Positions 50,403 to 60,711 of a DNA stretch of 64,000 bases are shown here, piece by piece (within the stretch, counting starts at the first letter, position 1; every line of letters starts with the position of its first letter). The notes under the pieces were generated by a model. The model was given only the letters and a program-made list of their open reading frames with translations. It had not been told where the DNA came from and did no database searches. Source of the DNA: Cryptosporidium bovis (Eukaryota; Apicomplexa; Conoidasida; Eucoccidiorida; Cryptosporidiidae); NCBI GenBank assembly GCA_009768925.2, contig VHIT02000028.1, forward strand, positions 410,001 through 474,000, in the 5' to 3' direction. The translations under genes and the position numbers were made by a program.

Positions 50403-52871
50403 CTACTTTGTATTATTGTTATTACTGCTGTTAACTTCATTAGCCTTATTATCATTTGATATATTATTATTTCCACTATCTAATACATTTATTGCATTTA
50501 AAAAATTAGCATTTATATTACTCAATTCTGACTGTAATTTATTTGAATTACAACCATTGCAATTTGTTGCATTCATTAAATTATAGTTTACTGAATTATT
50601 CACTAAATTATTATATTGAAATATGTTTGACCAACACTCGCTATTCTCATTATTTATTATTGATTGGTTGTCATTCCTAATATTTGATACAGCATTCATT
50701 ACATTTTTTATGTCCCTATTAATATCACCACAATAGTTAACTATATTTGCATGGTTTATCTTATTATTTGATAAATTTATATTCATTTTAGTATTGTAAC
50801 TACACATTTCATTTTCATCATTTTTCACACCATTATTTGATATTTTTTCCTGATTATTATTTATAAGCTCGTTCATTTTAATATTATTATCATTTATTGT
50901 ATTTAATGCTATTTGTAATAATGACTTTGCTGCTGCATTTGTTTTATTTCCTTCCATATTTGTAGATTGTTGTGAAGAACTCATTACATTATTTGCGTCA
51001 TGATTGTTATAATTTGCACCTACATTTCTATTATGATTATTATTACTTCCATTGTTATTATTCATCAAAATCATATTTCCCATTATACCACCACCGCTAT
51101 TTAAATTTATCAAACTATTATTGCCATTTAGTATAATATTATCATTGTTATTTATACCGTTACCAGTGCTAATATTTTTATTTGTTTTAAATAATCCATG
51201 TGTTAAATTAACATTATCATCATATTTCTCAATTTTATTATTGACATTTCGTGATATATTACTAATTACTTTATTATTTACACTATTATTATTATCATTC
51301 TTTACAACACACTTACCTATACCATTACTATTACCATTGTTTGATGTTGTGTTATAAAGCTGGAGATTAGAAACCGAAGATACTCCTTTTAGATCTTGTA
51401 GTGTATAATATTGCCCTATTGCAGTTGTTGGTACTTTATTATTTTGAATAATATTCTCATCATATAATATATTTGGATAGTTTATTCTTGTCAATCCTAA
51501 TTTTTCTACAATATTGCAATTGTTATCGTTATATCCATATGTGGAAAATAAAGATTTTTGATGTAATATATTTTTGTTTTCAATATTTTGAATAAAATCT
51601 TGGCCATTTATAAGTGGGTGAATTCCATTTTTAATATTACGATTCCTGATATTTTCAATGTTACTTTTAATTTCATTTTCTAATAAGTTAGTTTTATTTT
51701 CATTACTATCTTTTGTATTCTTAATATCACATAGCAATTCATTATTTTGATTATTAATGACATTATATTTGTTTCCATGTAAGTATATTCCATTTATTGT
51801 TTTTAATGAAGGCATACTGTTGTCAATATTTTGTCTTAAATAATGCATTGATTTTTTACCGTGCAGCTGTCCCATGCTTTGTAATTCACTCTGTTTAGCT
51901 TTCAAAAATGCTATTGCTTCACTCCTAGCGACATCAAAACCATATATTTTAGAATTAAATGTTTTACTTCTTCTTCTTTGACCCTCTGTCCAAAATGCTA
52001 GCCAACTTTGCATTCTTTTATTCCAAGAAACACCTTTGTATCCACTCTTGTACTGATCGTTGGGTTGACTACTACCATTACAAGTACCATTACTACTATT
52101 ATTACCACCATTACTATTATTGTTATCAAAACATTCACTTCCATTATTTATATTTTTCGATGTATTTTGATGTTGATTAATACCTGTATTTCCCGTATTA
52201 TTCTTTTTAATAAAAAATATACCTTGTTTACTATTAAATAGTGAATCCCTTTTTACACTATTATGATCACTTCCATCATAATCGACTTCAATATCTTCGT
52301 TATCATTACTATTATTAATATCATTTTCATCTACTTCATCAACATCTATCTCTACATCCAAATCTAAATCAATATCCAATCCATCCTTTTGAATATTTTT
52401 ACTTGGTGTAGTTGATATTGTTGAAGATCCATTAATGCTATTATACTTATGATATGAATGGTTCGTTGGTGGAGGTGTTATTATTTGATTATTATCTGAA
52501 TTCTGACTATTTATACTATTGTTCCATTTTATTGCTGAATTCAACATAGAATTGTTACTATCACTATTATTATTATTATTATTGTTGTCTATTGATTCTA
52601 CTATACCGATATCATCATTCAATATGCATTTTGATCTTTTTGGCGACAATCCCAAACTACTCTCACTTCTACTCCCAGATGAATCCATACCCAAATTACC
52701 ATTTAAAGGTGAAATATTATTATCGATTATATGAATACCATTATCACTACTGCCAGGCTCATTATTATCAGTATTTATTAGATAATTCATTACATCCCAT
52801 TGGCCCTTACCTATTATTGGGTGTATTGTTTCATTACTATTTACTTTTTCACGTGAATTTGTGATCTCCAT
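50403..52871 (-). CDS. ApiAP2-family transcription factor, single AP2 domain (822 aa)
   Basis: One AP2 DNA-binding domain lies near residues 272-328: SGYKGVSWNKRMQSWLAFW, then RRRSKTFNSKIYGFDVARSE and AIAFLKAKQ. The YKGVSW and W-x-A-x-W strand pattern followed by an Ala-rich helix is typical of ApiAP2 domains, which replace most classical transcription factors in Apicomplexa. An acidic stretch (residues about 165-200, Asp/Glu/Val) precedes it and could be an activation or interaction region. The remainder is highly Asn-rich (often NNN with Ser, Gly, Ile) and probably disordered. The start is the first ATG after an in-frame stop-rich AT spacer. Its target sequence cannot be read from the protein; TGCATGCA-type sites occur elsewhere in the window but there is no evidence they belong to it. 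Confidence 0.9.
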   Translation of the reverse strand: MEITNSREKVNSNETIHPIIGKGQWDVMNYLINTDNNEPGSSDNGIHIIDNNISPLNGNLGMDSSGSRSESSLGLSPKRSKCILNDDIGIVESIDNNNNNNNSDSNNSMLNSAIKWNNSINSQNSDNNQIITPPPTNHSYHKYNSINGSSTISTTPSKNIQKDGLDIDLDLDVEIDVDEVDENDINNSNDNEDIEVDYDGSDHNSVKRDSLFNSKQGIFFIKKNNTGNTGINQHQNTSKNINNGSECFDNNNSNGGNNSSNGTCNGSSQPNDQYKSGYKGVSWNKRMQSWLAFWTEGQRRRSKTFNSKIYGFDVARSEAIAFLKAKQSELQSMGQLHGKKSMHYLRQNIDNSMPSLKTINGIYLHGNKYNVINNQNNELLCDIKNTKDSNENKTNLLENEIKSNIENIRNRNIKNGIHPLINGQDFIQNIENKNILHQKSLFSTYGYNDNNCNIVEKLGLTRINYPNILYDENIIQNNKVPTTAIGQYYTLQDLKGVSSVSNLQLYNTTSNNGNSNGIGKCVVKNDNNNSVNNKVISNISRNVNNKIEKYDDNVNLTHGLFKTNKNISTGNGINNNDNIILNGNNSLINLNSGGGIMGNMILMNNNNGSNNNHNRNVGANYNNHDANNVMSSSQQSTNMEGNKTNAAAKSLLQIALNTINDNNIKMNELINNNQEKISNNGVKNDENEMCSYNTKMNINLSNNKINHANIVNYCGDINRDIKNVMNAVSNIRNDNQSIINNENSECWSNIFQYNNLVNNSVNYNLMNATNCNGCNSNKLQSELSNINANFLNAINVLDSGNNNISNDNKANEVNSSNNNNTK

Positions 52872-53418
52872 ATTTAAATAAATGAATTATCATTCAAGTT
52901 AGTGTGTTCTGAAGATAATTTTTTTTTGATTCATTACTATTTCAGTCTAAATACATAATTTTTAAGTTATGTAAATCGCTTTATATAATAATGATAATTA
53001 TATATATATAGCCTTTTTTTATCTAGTATTTATAAATATTTTCCATTTCATTGAATTTATTAATATATTATCGGTATTGTTTTTTAGTATTGTTAATACT
53101 AAACCTTAATAAATAATGAATGTAATAATATATTAAATAACTATTTATTTACCTACTGGAATTTATTGTAATATTTTTTTCCAATAAATTAAAATGATAA
53201 CATTTAATCTAATAATCCATTCAATGATAATAATATTATTAACTCTATTATTTCATTTATTTATTACACTCTTTTTTTATTAATTATTAATTATTTATAT
53301 TTACATGTATTTTATCGATAATATTAATGTAGTAGACAATTAAATATAACAATTTCCTTTATTATTTATTCAAAATAAATTTTTTTATGGCATGTTTATT
53401 TATAGTCCAGATCTACCA
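52872..53418. promoter_or_regulatory. Upstream spacer of the ApiAP2 gene
   Basis: This 547 bp spacer lies between the ApiAP2 start and the stop codon of the next minus-strand gene. It is extremely AT-rich with T-runs and ATATATAT. No GGCG or GCATGC box is visible, unlike most other upstream regions here. Confidence 0.45.
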
Positions 53419-55353
53419 TTATAAATTTATTATGCTCGAAAACGAGAACTTGCTAGTTAGCCAAATTAATTGCCACTGAAGAATTGAAAAAATTGTTGAA
53501 AAAGATGTAATGATATTGATTACAAATGGGCATAATATGATATTTAAAATTTTATTCACAGCTTTTATAATAGAAATGTTAGAATTAGAAAGTTCTATTT
53601 CGTTCGGTAGATACAAATACCTCAATAAACCACCCAATATAAAAATTAAGTTCAGCAATACAACCATTACATTTGCTTTATAAATTCTTATTATTTTTTT
53701 CCAAAGTACATCCGTTTTTTTTGAGTCTTTATCACTTCTAAAGCATGGAATTGTGTTGAAACATACCAATATTGCCGCTACTATCAATAAGAACAAAATT
53801 ATACTAAAATATGAATTAATAATAAAACTTGTTTGATAAAATAAACTTATCCATGGATTAAATACTTGAACTATTGTATCAAAGACTATATTTATTAGCA
53901 TTGAATTAATATGTTCTCGAATTAATATGTTTTGGCTGTTATAAAAAATACTGTCTATTACTTGTTTCCAACTAAATGAATCCGAAAATTTAATACCACT
54001 AGATTCATTATTATTTATTAATGTGTTATTTTTATCAGAGTTACTTGTATTAATCAACGACTTATTTGTATTTTGTCCTGTTTTATTGGCAGATTCAATA
54101 AATCCATTTATCTCTTCTGAGATATGATCATATTGAATTAATATTTGATTATATATTATTTTTAATAACTTTATTAATTTGCTGAAATATTTTATTTGAA
54201 GTTTATTGTCATTACTATAATTATTATTGAAATAATTTTTTGTATTACTAACATTCTCTAAACTACCATTCTTTGTGTTAATTATTTTATAATCAAACTT
54301 TGTTTTTACGTTAATTAAGTCAATATTTAAAAATATATAATTAATACTTCTAATGAATTTAGTAATAAATTTCATTTCATCAACATCTATTTTAGATATT
54401 ATACTATTTTTGTGTTTGTTGTATTCCCATTCACATAATTTACTTAATAATAATAGTTCATTATCCTCTATTTTAAATATTGGTATCGATTGATAACACG
54501 AAACCACTTCTAAAAGTAATTCTATATTGATATTTTCATTAGTAATTAATGATTTTTTTACTTTGTTTCCTTTATTTGAATTAAATATACAATTATAGTA
54601 TACAAATGCCAAAAATTCAAAATAGTATTTTGAATTGTCACAATTAGAAGAAATTTCTCTGCTAATTTTACAAAGAACTCTTCCAAGATCCCATAGTTTG
54701 TTAAAATTAATATTTTCATCGCAATTCTTATTGTTGTATCTTATATTTAGTGAAATATTAGCTAAACGATTATAAATATTATCACTATTATTCCATTTAT
54801 TACTGATATTATATTCACAATGGCTATTATCTAATTCCTCAATTTTCAGCATTCTGAAATCATGCCTAAGTTTTTTGATCAAATTAATATTATTTTGGAA
54901 TCTTTTTCTCTGAATCTCTTTCATATAATTTGTTTCATTATCTATAAAACCTGAGTAATTATAGTGACTCAACAAATTACTTACATTACGTTCTAAATTA
55001 TTATAGCTTAAGTTTTCATTACTTTTTTCAGTTATGCAATCATTCGGCAAATCCCATGGATTCAGTAAAACTTTTAAGTACTTGCAATACTGATTGTTGT
55101 ATATTACTAATTTATCTTTATTTCTCTTTAAATTAATTAGAAATGGTTCCATACCACCAAATACATCTTTTATGAACGTCAATCTTCTCGTTAAATGCAA
55201 ACTATTTAACCCAAATAACCTAATATTGTTAGTTACTCGAATATAATATACATTGCTCAACGCTCCTATAGTCTTATTGAAGTACTCGACATAAATATAA
55301 CATGTAAGCAACAAAAATATAATCATTAATAACGGCCTTCTTGTAAATAGCAT
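53419..55353 (-). CDS. Membrane protein of unknown function with lumenal domain (644 aa)
   Basis: I do not recognise this protein. Residues about 7-25 (PLLMIIFLLLTCYIYV) are a signal peptide or anchor. A long Asn/Lys-rich region with several Cys (QYCKYL, NDCI, SHCEY, NKNC, RVLC, SNCD, YNCIF, SCYQ) and many N-x-S/T sites follows to about residue 450, as in a lumenal or extracellular domain. Three hydrophobic segments lie near 510-535 (FSIILFLLIVAAILVCF), 565-590 (VMVVLLNLIFILGGLL) and 605-630. Signal peptide, Cys-bearing lumenal part and C-terminal membrane cluster is the layout of Kar5/GEX1/Brambleberry nuclear-fusion proteins, but I cannot see their signature motifs, so this is only a thought. 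It is divergently paired with the similarly built gene at 55711. Confidence 0.65.
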   Translation of the reverse strand: MLFTRRPLLMIIFLLLTCYIYVEYFNKTIGALSNVYYIRVTNNIRLFGLNSLHLTRRLTFIKDVFGGMEPFLINLKRNKDKLVIYNNQYCKYLKVLLNPWDLPNDCITEKSNENLSYNNLERNVSNLLSHYNYSGFIDNETNYMKEIQRKRFQNNINLIKKLRHDFRMLKIEELDNSHCEYNISNKWNNSDNIYNRLANISLNIRYNNKNCDENINFNKLWDLGRVLCKISREISSNCDNSKYYFEFLAFVYYNCIFNSNKGNKVKKSLITNENINIELLLEVVSCYQSIPIFKIEDNELLLLSKLCEWEYNKHKNSIISKIDVDEMKFITKFIRSINYIFLNIDLINVKTKFDYKIINTKNGSLENVSNTKNYFNNNYSNDNKLQIKYFSKLIKLLKIIYNQILIQYDHISEEINGFIESANKTGQNTNKSLINTSNSDKNNTLINNNESSGIKFSDSFSWKQVIDSIFYNSQNILIREHINSMLINIVFDTIVQVFNPWISLFYQTSFIINSYFSIILFLLIVAAILVCFNTIPCFRSDKDSKKTDVLWKKIIRIYKANVMVVLLNLIFILGGLLRYLYLPNEIELSNSNISIIKAVNKILNIILCPFVINIITSFSTIFSILQWQLIWLTSKFSFSSIINL

Positions 55354-55710
55354 TTGTCATATAACATCTATTTAATGCATTTTTTTTAAATTACGAATAA
55401 ATTGTAATATTTTTTTTACTCTTAAAAAATTTGTATTCCTATATTCGAGTTAACGAAGTAAATTTTTTATTTATAAATTCAAATAACTTGAATTAAAAAA
55501 AAAATATGCCAAATTTCGATAAATTACATTTCGTTAATATTACATTTCACTGTACAAGTTCAAGAAAATGATTTTATTTATTTATTATTATTTTTATTTT
55601 TTTTATTATTATTTAGTTTGTGTGGGATTATTACGTGGTTAAAAAAAAAGTATGCATGTACATGTTGGCGCCACAAATTTATATTTTTGATAATAGTAAA
55701 CACTAAAGGA
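55354..55710. promoter_or_regulatory. Divergent promoter of two membrane-protein genes with palindromic E2F-like box
   Basis: The 357 bp spacer contains the palindrome TTGGCGCCA at 55665-55673, 38 bp upstream of the ATG at 55711. TATGCATG at 55651-55658 lies just before it. The position supports the ATG at 55711 as the start of the plus-strand gene and suggests shared control of both genes. Confidence 0.5.
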
Positions 55711-56772
55711 ATGTATGCAATCGTACTAATATTAGTAGTTGTTATTGTAAATGTTTATTCCATTGATTATAAAAATAATGTTATAGACGAAAGCTATTTG
55801 AGTCCCACCAATTCTGATTTGAGTGGAAAAAATATTGTAAATAGTGATGAAATAAGGTATTACTTGACAATACTACTGAATGAATGGGAAAAAATAAAGA
55901 AAATATTAAACAATAAAGAAGGGTTTTTAGAACTAAATAATGATGTTAAAGATTTGATATTTTTTAAAAACTTGCTTGAGATTGAAGAAAAGTCTGTTTT
56001 TTGTGATAAAGAAACAGTATTTAGCAATTACAGTGTGAATTGGTACAATAATTATGGGTTCAATAATATAGATAATATTTCGAGAGAGTTATTTAAAAAT
56101 TATACTTATGATATAAAATGTATAATGAAAAATTCTGATGATTTTGTCAATTTTTCGTATAATAGAAACGATGAAAATAATTCTGTAAACGATATAGTTA
56201 ATAAACTTAAATTGGTAATACTATTTTATAATCAATTTGAGTGTGATTTAAAAGAGTATAATAATTATCTCAAAAATTTTGATATAAACAAAAATGACAC
56301 TCTTAATTTCAATTACCATTGTCTTGATAAAAACAGCGAACTAAAAGTCAAATTAGAAGATTTTAACAAAAAGTGTAATTTGAATGAAAATGATAGAAGT
56401 TATTATTTAAAAAAGATTAAAACAAATAATAAAGCAATTGGAAATTATTTTTGGGCTGATTATTATGAATATTATTCAATAAGCAAGAATATAAATAGTA
56501 TATTGGAATTTTCAAATAAAATAATAATGAAAACCAATCATATAATTGAAACTACAAAAAAAAAAATATATAAAAAAGTACTTTATTATTACATTTGGTT
56601 AATCATCATATCTAAGATTGCATTATACATACTCAGGAAAATAGCAATGTCGTATATATTTTTTGATAAGTTTATAATATACATAATAAATACTATAGAG
56701 GACTATTTATTTATGTTTATAAGTTTGCAATTTATATTTGACATAATAAAAACAGTAGTGGCAGAGTTTTAA
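55711..56772 (+). CDS. Membrane protein of unknown function with signal peptide (353 aa)
   Basis: The open frame extends back to 55618 without an ATG; the first in-frame ATG is at 55711 and starts a clean signal peptide (MYAIVLILVVVIVNVYS). The middle 220 residues are polar with Cys (SVFCD, IKCIM, ECDLK, YHCLD, KKCNL), N-x-S/T sites and helical segments. Near residues 285-350 there are two or three hydrophobic stretches (VLYYYIWLIIISKIALYIL, then FIIYIINTIEDYLFMFISLQFIF). No family is recognised. Its layout is a smaller version of that of the divergent neighbour at 53419-55353, though I see no clear sequence similarity. It converges on the CHY zinc-finger gene with 12 bp between stops. Confidence 0.65.
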   Translation: MYAIVLILVVVIVNVYSIDYKNNVIDESYLSPTNSDLSGKNIVNSDEIRYYLTILLNEWEKIKKILNNKEGFLELNNDVKDLIFFKNLLEIEEKSVFCDKETVFSNYSVNWYNNYGFNNIDNISRELFKNYTYDIKCIMKNSDDFVNFSYNRNDENNSVNDIVNKLKLVILFYNQFECDLKEYNNYLKNFDINKNDTLNFNYHCLDKNSELKVKLEDFNKKCNLNENDRSYYLKKIKTNNKAIGNYFWADYYEYYSISKNINSILEFSNKIIMKTNHIIETTKKKIYKKVLYYYIWLIIISKIALYILRKIAMSYIFFDKFIIYIINTIEDYLFMFISLQFIFDIIKTVVAEF

Positions 56773-56784
56773 TGAAATTAAAAA

Positions 56785-59127
56785 TCACGACTTTGATTTG
56801 ATCTGTCTAGCAAGCAATTTTTTTTTCCTACTATCCCTGTTGCTCAAAGTCAAAGCGTTTCTACAACCTTTTCCCCCCTCCCAAAATCTTCCGCCTGCAC
56901 TACCTTTATTTCCAACCAAGTTGCTTTTGCAATATTTACAATTGTCAGAAAATGTCTGTTCTCTGCTACAAAAGCCACAAATCATATTATTTGCCCATTC
57001 TGAAATATGATCAAGGTTCTCTTTGTCGTGGCAATTGTGACAAGGATAAACTTTATTGCAACATGGGAATCTCATCCAGCGGTTTGATTTTTTATAGTGT
57101 GAACAAGTTCCATTATTTGGTAGGGTATATCCAATAGAAGTTGGAATTTTTGAGTCCTTGTCTTTTTTCCTTTTTTCTCTTCCTTTTGATTTTAATAATT
57201 CATCGAAAAGAAAATCCGTACTTTTATCAATATTGAAGACTTCACTGCCCAAATTAATACCATTTGCTTTTATATTTAGCTCCTTGAAGCAGTTTCTACA
57301 ATTTGTAGAATATAGTTTACCAATAATAAATTCTCTTAATTTGATATAAAAATTACAATTCGAACATGAAATAAGCACATCTAAAGGTAATATGTCTCTT
57401 AAATAACAGTTTGTAAATTCTATTTTTCCAATTCGCTTATTATTTGTATGACAAATTATTGGAGAAAAACGTATCGTATGTTTAATACTGCATTTTTTGC
57501 AGTTTTGAGATCCACCTAGTACTAAATTGTCAAATATATTATTCGGTGTAATAATTCTACTCTCTTCCTTTATATTAGAGTCACATGTATCACCGTCATG
57601 AATAGAATCGCTTCTTTTTGAATCACCCCTAATACCTTTAATGTCTGAACTATCATAACTGCAACTATCAGGAGAATTAAAGTTATGATTTCCTGGGATA
57701 GATATCGGTCTAAATTCACTAATGTCATTGCACCTTTCACAATATATTTGTATTCTTAATACTGCAACAACAAGTGTACTAATCGAATAAAAAGAATCAG
57801 AGTCAAGAACTAGATGTTCAAATGAATTTAATTTAAGCATATTCATATTATTTTCTATTTGAACTAACTTATCATCATGACTACTGCTTACAATCAATTC
57901 ATCTTTATCCTCATTTAATATTTTATTTGTGTCTTCATTAAAAACATTTGTACTATTTAGTACAATCGATCTACAATATTTATACCTGTCAATGCATTGT
58001 TTAACAGTTCTTCCATTACCAACATGCTTTGCTATTTCACTCCATTTTTTGTTAACGTCTTTAATATATTTGTAGTAACATAATGCTTCTTCAAAATGCT
58101 TCTGTTCATCCTTTGTCCAATTAACTATAATATGCTCCCATAAAGAGTTTGAAGGAGGTAATTTAATGTTTACAATATCGGTTATTTGTTTATCAAATAA
58201 TTTTAATGCATCATAAATAGGATATAAATTATTTTTGGTTGAAATAATTAAGTCTCGAAATGATTCATTAAATATCGAAGAAATACTGTCAAAATCAGGT
58301 AATTCTACTTTTAAATTTTCTATATTTTTGGGATACCCTTCTTGAATCGTAAATTTCATGTTTATTGAATACTTGTCACTATTAATTGTTTCATTAAAAT
58401 TATATTCTCTTAAACAATCAAAGGGAAAATCTGGGTCTGAAGGATTAAATAAAATTAAAAATGTGAATTCGCCAGTAATTAAATCTTCGCAAATTGTTTG
58501 TTCTAGTCTTCTGTCTTCTGTTACACTTACATTATATAATTTCAATAATCTTTCCCATTCTTTTTTCCAAGAATAGCGACTGCCTCGTAGATCAATAGTA
58601 TTACAAAAATAACTGGTAGATGGATAGTTGTATTTTCTTTCGAATTTACTAACTCTATTTACATGAAAAATATCGTTTGTTCCGTTGTTTATCAAAGAAT
58701 TTTTTTCTTTATTCAAATAAACCGAATTATGTGGTTTGTTCGAAAACTGTTTTCCTTTATTTCTTGTATTTAAATATAATTTTTTTTTATTTGAATTTGT
58801 AGTACCTTTTCCCCCGTTTGAATTGGGATTATTTATATTTGTTAAATCAGTATTGTCCTCAATTAAATTATTCTTATCAATCAAGAAATCAATGCTTTTA
58901 TCAAAACTGCTTTGTTTCTTAAATTTATCTCTCTTCATTTTTCCGTAACTACTCGATTTGTTTTCACAGATTTCTTCAACTTTTATGCTTTCATTCACAC
59001 TTGTGTTATCATTATATATTGTCTTCTCTATCTGCTTTTTTTTTCTTTTTTTCTTTCTTCCTTTTATTTCATTATTAGTATAAATTTCATCACATACTTT
59101 ATTTTTAATAGATATTGTATCCTCCAT
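56785..59127 (-). CDS. SANT/Myb plus CHY zinc-finger protein (780 aa)
   Basis: The C-terminal 105 residues (from about 672) are a CHY zinc finger: GTCSHYKKSNRW, FPCCNKVYPCHNCHD, then MICGFCSREQTFSDNCKYC, ending GGRFWEGGKGCRNALTLS and a Lys/Arg tail. CHY fingers occur in yeast Hot13, RCHY1/Pirh2 and fungal proteins with an upstream RWD domain. A SANT/Myb-like domain lies near residues 333-390 (NWTKDEQKHFEEALCYY, KKWSEIAKHVGNGRTVKQCI, DRYKYC), similar to the repeats of ZRF1-like proteins. Residues about 185-310 (WKKEWERLLKLYNV to LPDFDSISSIFNESFRDLI) could be an RWD-like fold. Further CxxC pairs lie in 465-640. The first 70 residues are basic (KGRKKKRKKKQ), a likely nuclear or nucleolar signal. 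It is probably a zinc-dependent nuclear or ribosome-linked factor; its function is inferred only loosely. Confidence 0.75.
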   Translation of the reverse strand: MEDTISIKNKVCDEIYTNNEIKGRKKKRKKKQIEKTIYNDNTSVNESIKVEEICENKSSSYGKMKRDKFKKQSSFDKSIDFLIDKNNLIEDNTDLTNINNPNSNGGKGTTNSNKKKLYLNTRNKGKQFSNKPHNSVYLNKEKNSLINNGTNDIFHVNRVSKFERKYNYPSTSYFCNTIDLRGSRYSWKKEWERLLKLYNVSVTEDRRLEQTICEDLITGEFTFLILFNPSDPDFPFDCLREYNFNETINSDKYSINMKFTIQEGYPKNIENLKVELPDFDSISSIFNESFRDLIISTKNNLYPIYDALKLFDKQITDIVNIKLPPSNSLWEHIIVNWTKDEQKHFEEALCYYKYIKDVNKKWSEIAKHVGNGRTVKQCIDRYKYCRSIVLNSTNVFNEDTNKILNEDKDELIVSSSHDDKLVQIENNMNMLKLNSFEHLVLDSDSFYSISTLVVAVLRIQIYCERCNDISEFRPISIPGNHNFNSPDSCSYDSSDIKGIRGDSKRSDSIHDGDTCDSNIKEESRIITPNNIFDNLVLGGSQNCKKCSIKHTIRFSPIICHTNNKRIGKIEFTNCYLRDILPLDVLISCSNCNFYIKLREFIIGKLYSTNCRNCFKELNIKANGINLGSEVFNIDKSTDFLFDELLKSKGREKRKKDKDSKIPTSIGYTLPNNGTCSHYKKSNRWMRFPCCNKVYPCHNCHDKENLDHISEWANNMICGFCSREQTFSDNCKYCKSNLVGNKGSAGGRFWEGGKGCRNALTLSNRDSRKKKLLARQIKSKS

Positions 59128-59547
59128 ACTGTAAATGTTATCCCTGGTAAACTCCTTTAAATACTAACTAAGATAAATATAAAAAAACAAAGATATAATT
59201 AATATTATTTAAATGAAAAAAAACAACTATATTGAATTTCCTTAAACTCTCCCAAAAAATGAGGAAATAAATTTTATGTATAAAATAGTTGAAAAAGATA
59301 ATATTAATGAAGTTGAAACTCCTATTAATATTGAATCACAGAATATGTTCATATATATATCAATAAAAATGTTATTCTTCACTGAGAATTTTAGTTGAAA
59401 GTTAAAAACAATATTATACACAGTGATTTCAACGCAAGTACCTAAATTGTATTAAAAGTAAATAGGCGCCTAACAATTTAAACATGAGATGGAAATTCGC
59501 TATTACATGCAAAACAACTAAAAGAGAAAAATATACAAAAGTTATAA
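59128..59547. promoter_or_regulatory. Upstream spacer of the CHY gene with AGGCGCCT palindrome
   Basis: This 420 bp region lies between the CHY gene start and the end of the USP gene. AGGCGCCT at 59464-59471 is an E2F-like palindrome 337 bp upstream of the CHY ATG. The rest is AT-rich and without a supported gene. Confidence 0.4.
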
Positions 59548-60711
59548 TTATAACAAATAGTAGCTATTTTTGTTATATCTATTTTCCAAATCAGAATTTA
59601 AGGCGTTTTTTGATTCGAGAATATACAGTAGGCAGTAAGCTTGAATTTCTTCATCTAAAATGTCATCTACAAGTGTAACAATTTCATCGTCAAATTTATA
59701 CCATTTATCAGTTTCACCTTTTAAAACATAAGAAACATAATGCCCTTGAAATAAAGTACTACCATTATGCTGAAGAACAGCAACTAGTTTGAAATGTCCT
59801 ATTTCAGTTAATGATTTTAATACTATTCCTGCAGTTTTAAATGTAACAATGGCATTACACTTACCACCATTATTATTAAACCTCTTTAAAGTAACAAGCA
59901 TTATTCTCGGGAATTGTGATATGTTTATATATCTTGTAGCATTTACAATGTTATGGCAGTTTGAACAATTATAACTCGGTTCATCATTATCTTGAAAAAG
60001 TTGTTGCTGTTCAAAAAACTTTCTGAAACAAGAACCTATTGTTATATTATTATTGTCATCAGGTGTTTCTGGTAAAGCCAAAGTAATGTCCAAAAACGGG
60101 TCATAGGTATCGCTGTGATTACCACAATTTTGGCATGTAATTCTACTTCTAAACTGACCACATATAGAATTATTTAGTATAGAATTATTTCTCATTAAAT
60201 AGTCATTCCAAAATGTTATACCAGGTCTTGCACTCCTTTTGCTTAACCTCTCAAGCTCTTCATTCGGTATTTTTGGTGAATTACAAGCTATAAGTGTACC
60301 ATCATGAATTATTTCGAGGACATACATTATAAATTCATGCGCATCTTGTTGTCTTTGATTAAATAGGTGTGGGTTTAACTGCTTTAATTGTTTATATAAT
60401 TGATATGGTGCTAAATAATCCTCATTGTTGTTTCCTAGTGAGCTATTATTTCCCATATTTGAATTATTTGGTTTGCTTAACCTTATTAGTACTGAAATTA
60501 GTGATTTACATACTTCTTCTGAGGATGATTTATTTATTTTAATATCACCAAAATTTTCCTCCGTAAAAATACCCATAGCTGCTATGAATTGCAAGCCTGC
60601 ATTCATATAGCACGTATTACCAAAATTCTTCAAACCTATTGGAGTGTTCATACCATTACAATAGTCACTACTTGATGTATTTATAGACTCGGTTGAGGAT
60701 GAATTACCCAT
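59548..60711 (-). CDS. Ubiquitin-specific protease (USP/UBP family, 387 aa)
   Basis: The protein removes ubiquitin from substrates by a Cys-His-Asp/Asn mechanism. The Cys box is GLKNFGNTCYMNAGLQ with catalytic Cys34. RQQDAHEFIMYVLE is the conserved QQDAxEF segment. Two CxxC pairs (CQNCGNHS and CSNCHNI) form the zinc-holding fingers; PRIMLVTLKRF precedes the His box GHYVSYV (His near residue 325), followed by WYKFDDE. All catalytic elements are present, so it should be active. It is a minimal catalytic domain with a short N-terminal extension. The N-terminus MGNSSSTES fits the N-myristoylation pattern (Gly2, Ser6), suggesting membrane attachment. Closest human relatives by motif are of the USP36/42/17 kind, but this is only a rough placement. 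Confidence 0.92.
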   Translation of the reverse strand: MGNSSSTESINTSSSDYCNGMNTPIGLKNFGNTCYMNAGLQFIAAMGIFTEENFGDIKINKSSSEEVCKSLISVLIRLSKPNNSNMGNNSSLGNNNEDYLAPYQLYKQLKQLNPHLFNQRQQDAHEFIMYVLEIIHDGTLIACNSPKIPNEELERLSKRSARPGITFWNDYLMRNNSILNNSICGQFRSRITCQNCGNHSDTYDPFLDITLALPETPDDNNNITIGSCFRKFFEQQQLFQDNDEPSYNCSNCHNIVNATRYINISQFPRIMLVTLKRFNNNGGKCNAIVTFKTAGIVLKSLTEIGHFKLVAVLQHNGSTLFQGHYVSYVLKGETDKWYKFDDEIVTLVDDILDEEIQAYCLLYILESKNALNSDLENRYNKNSYYLL

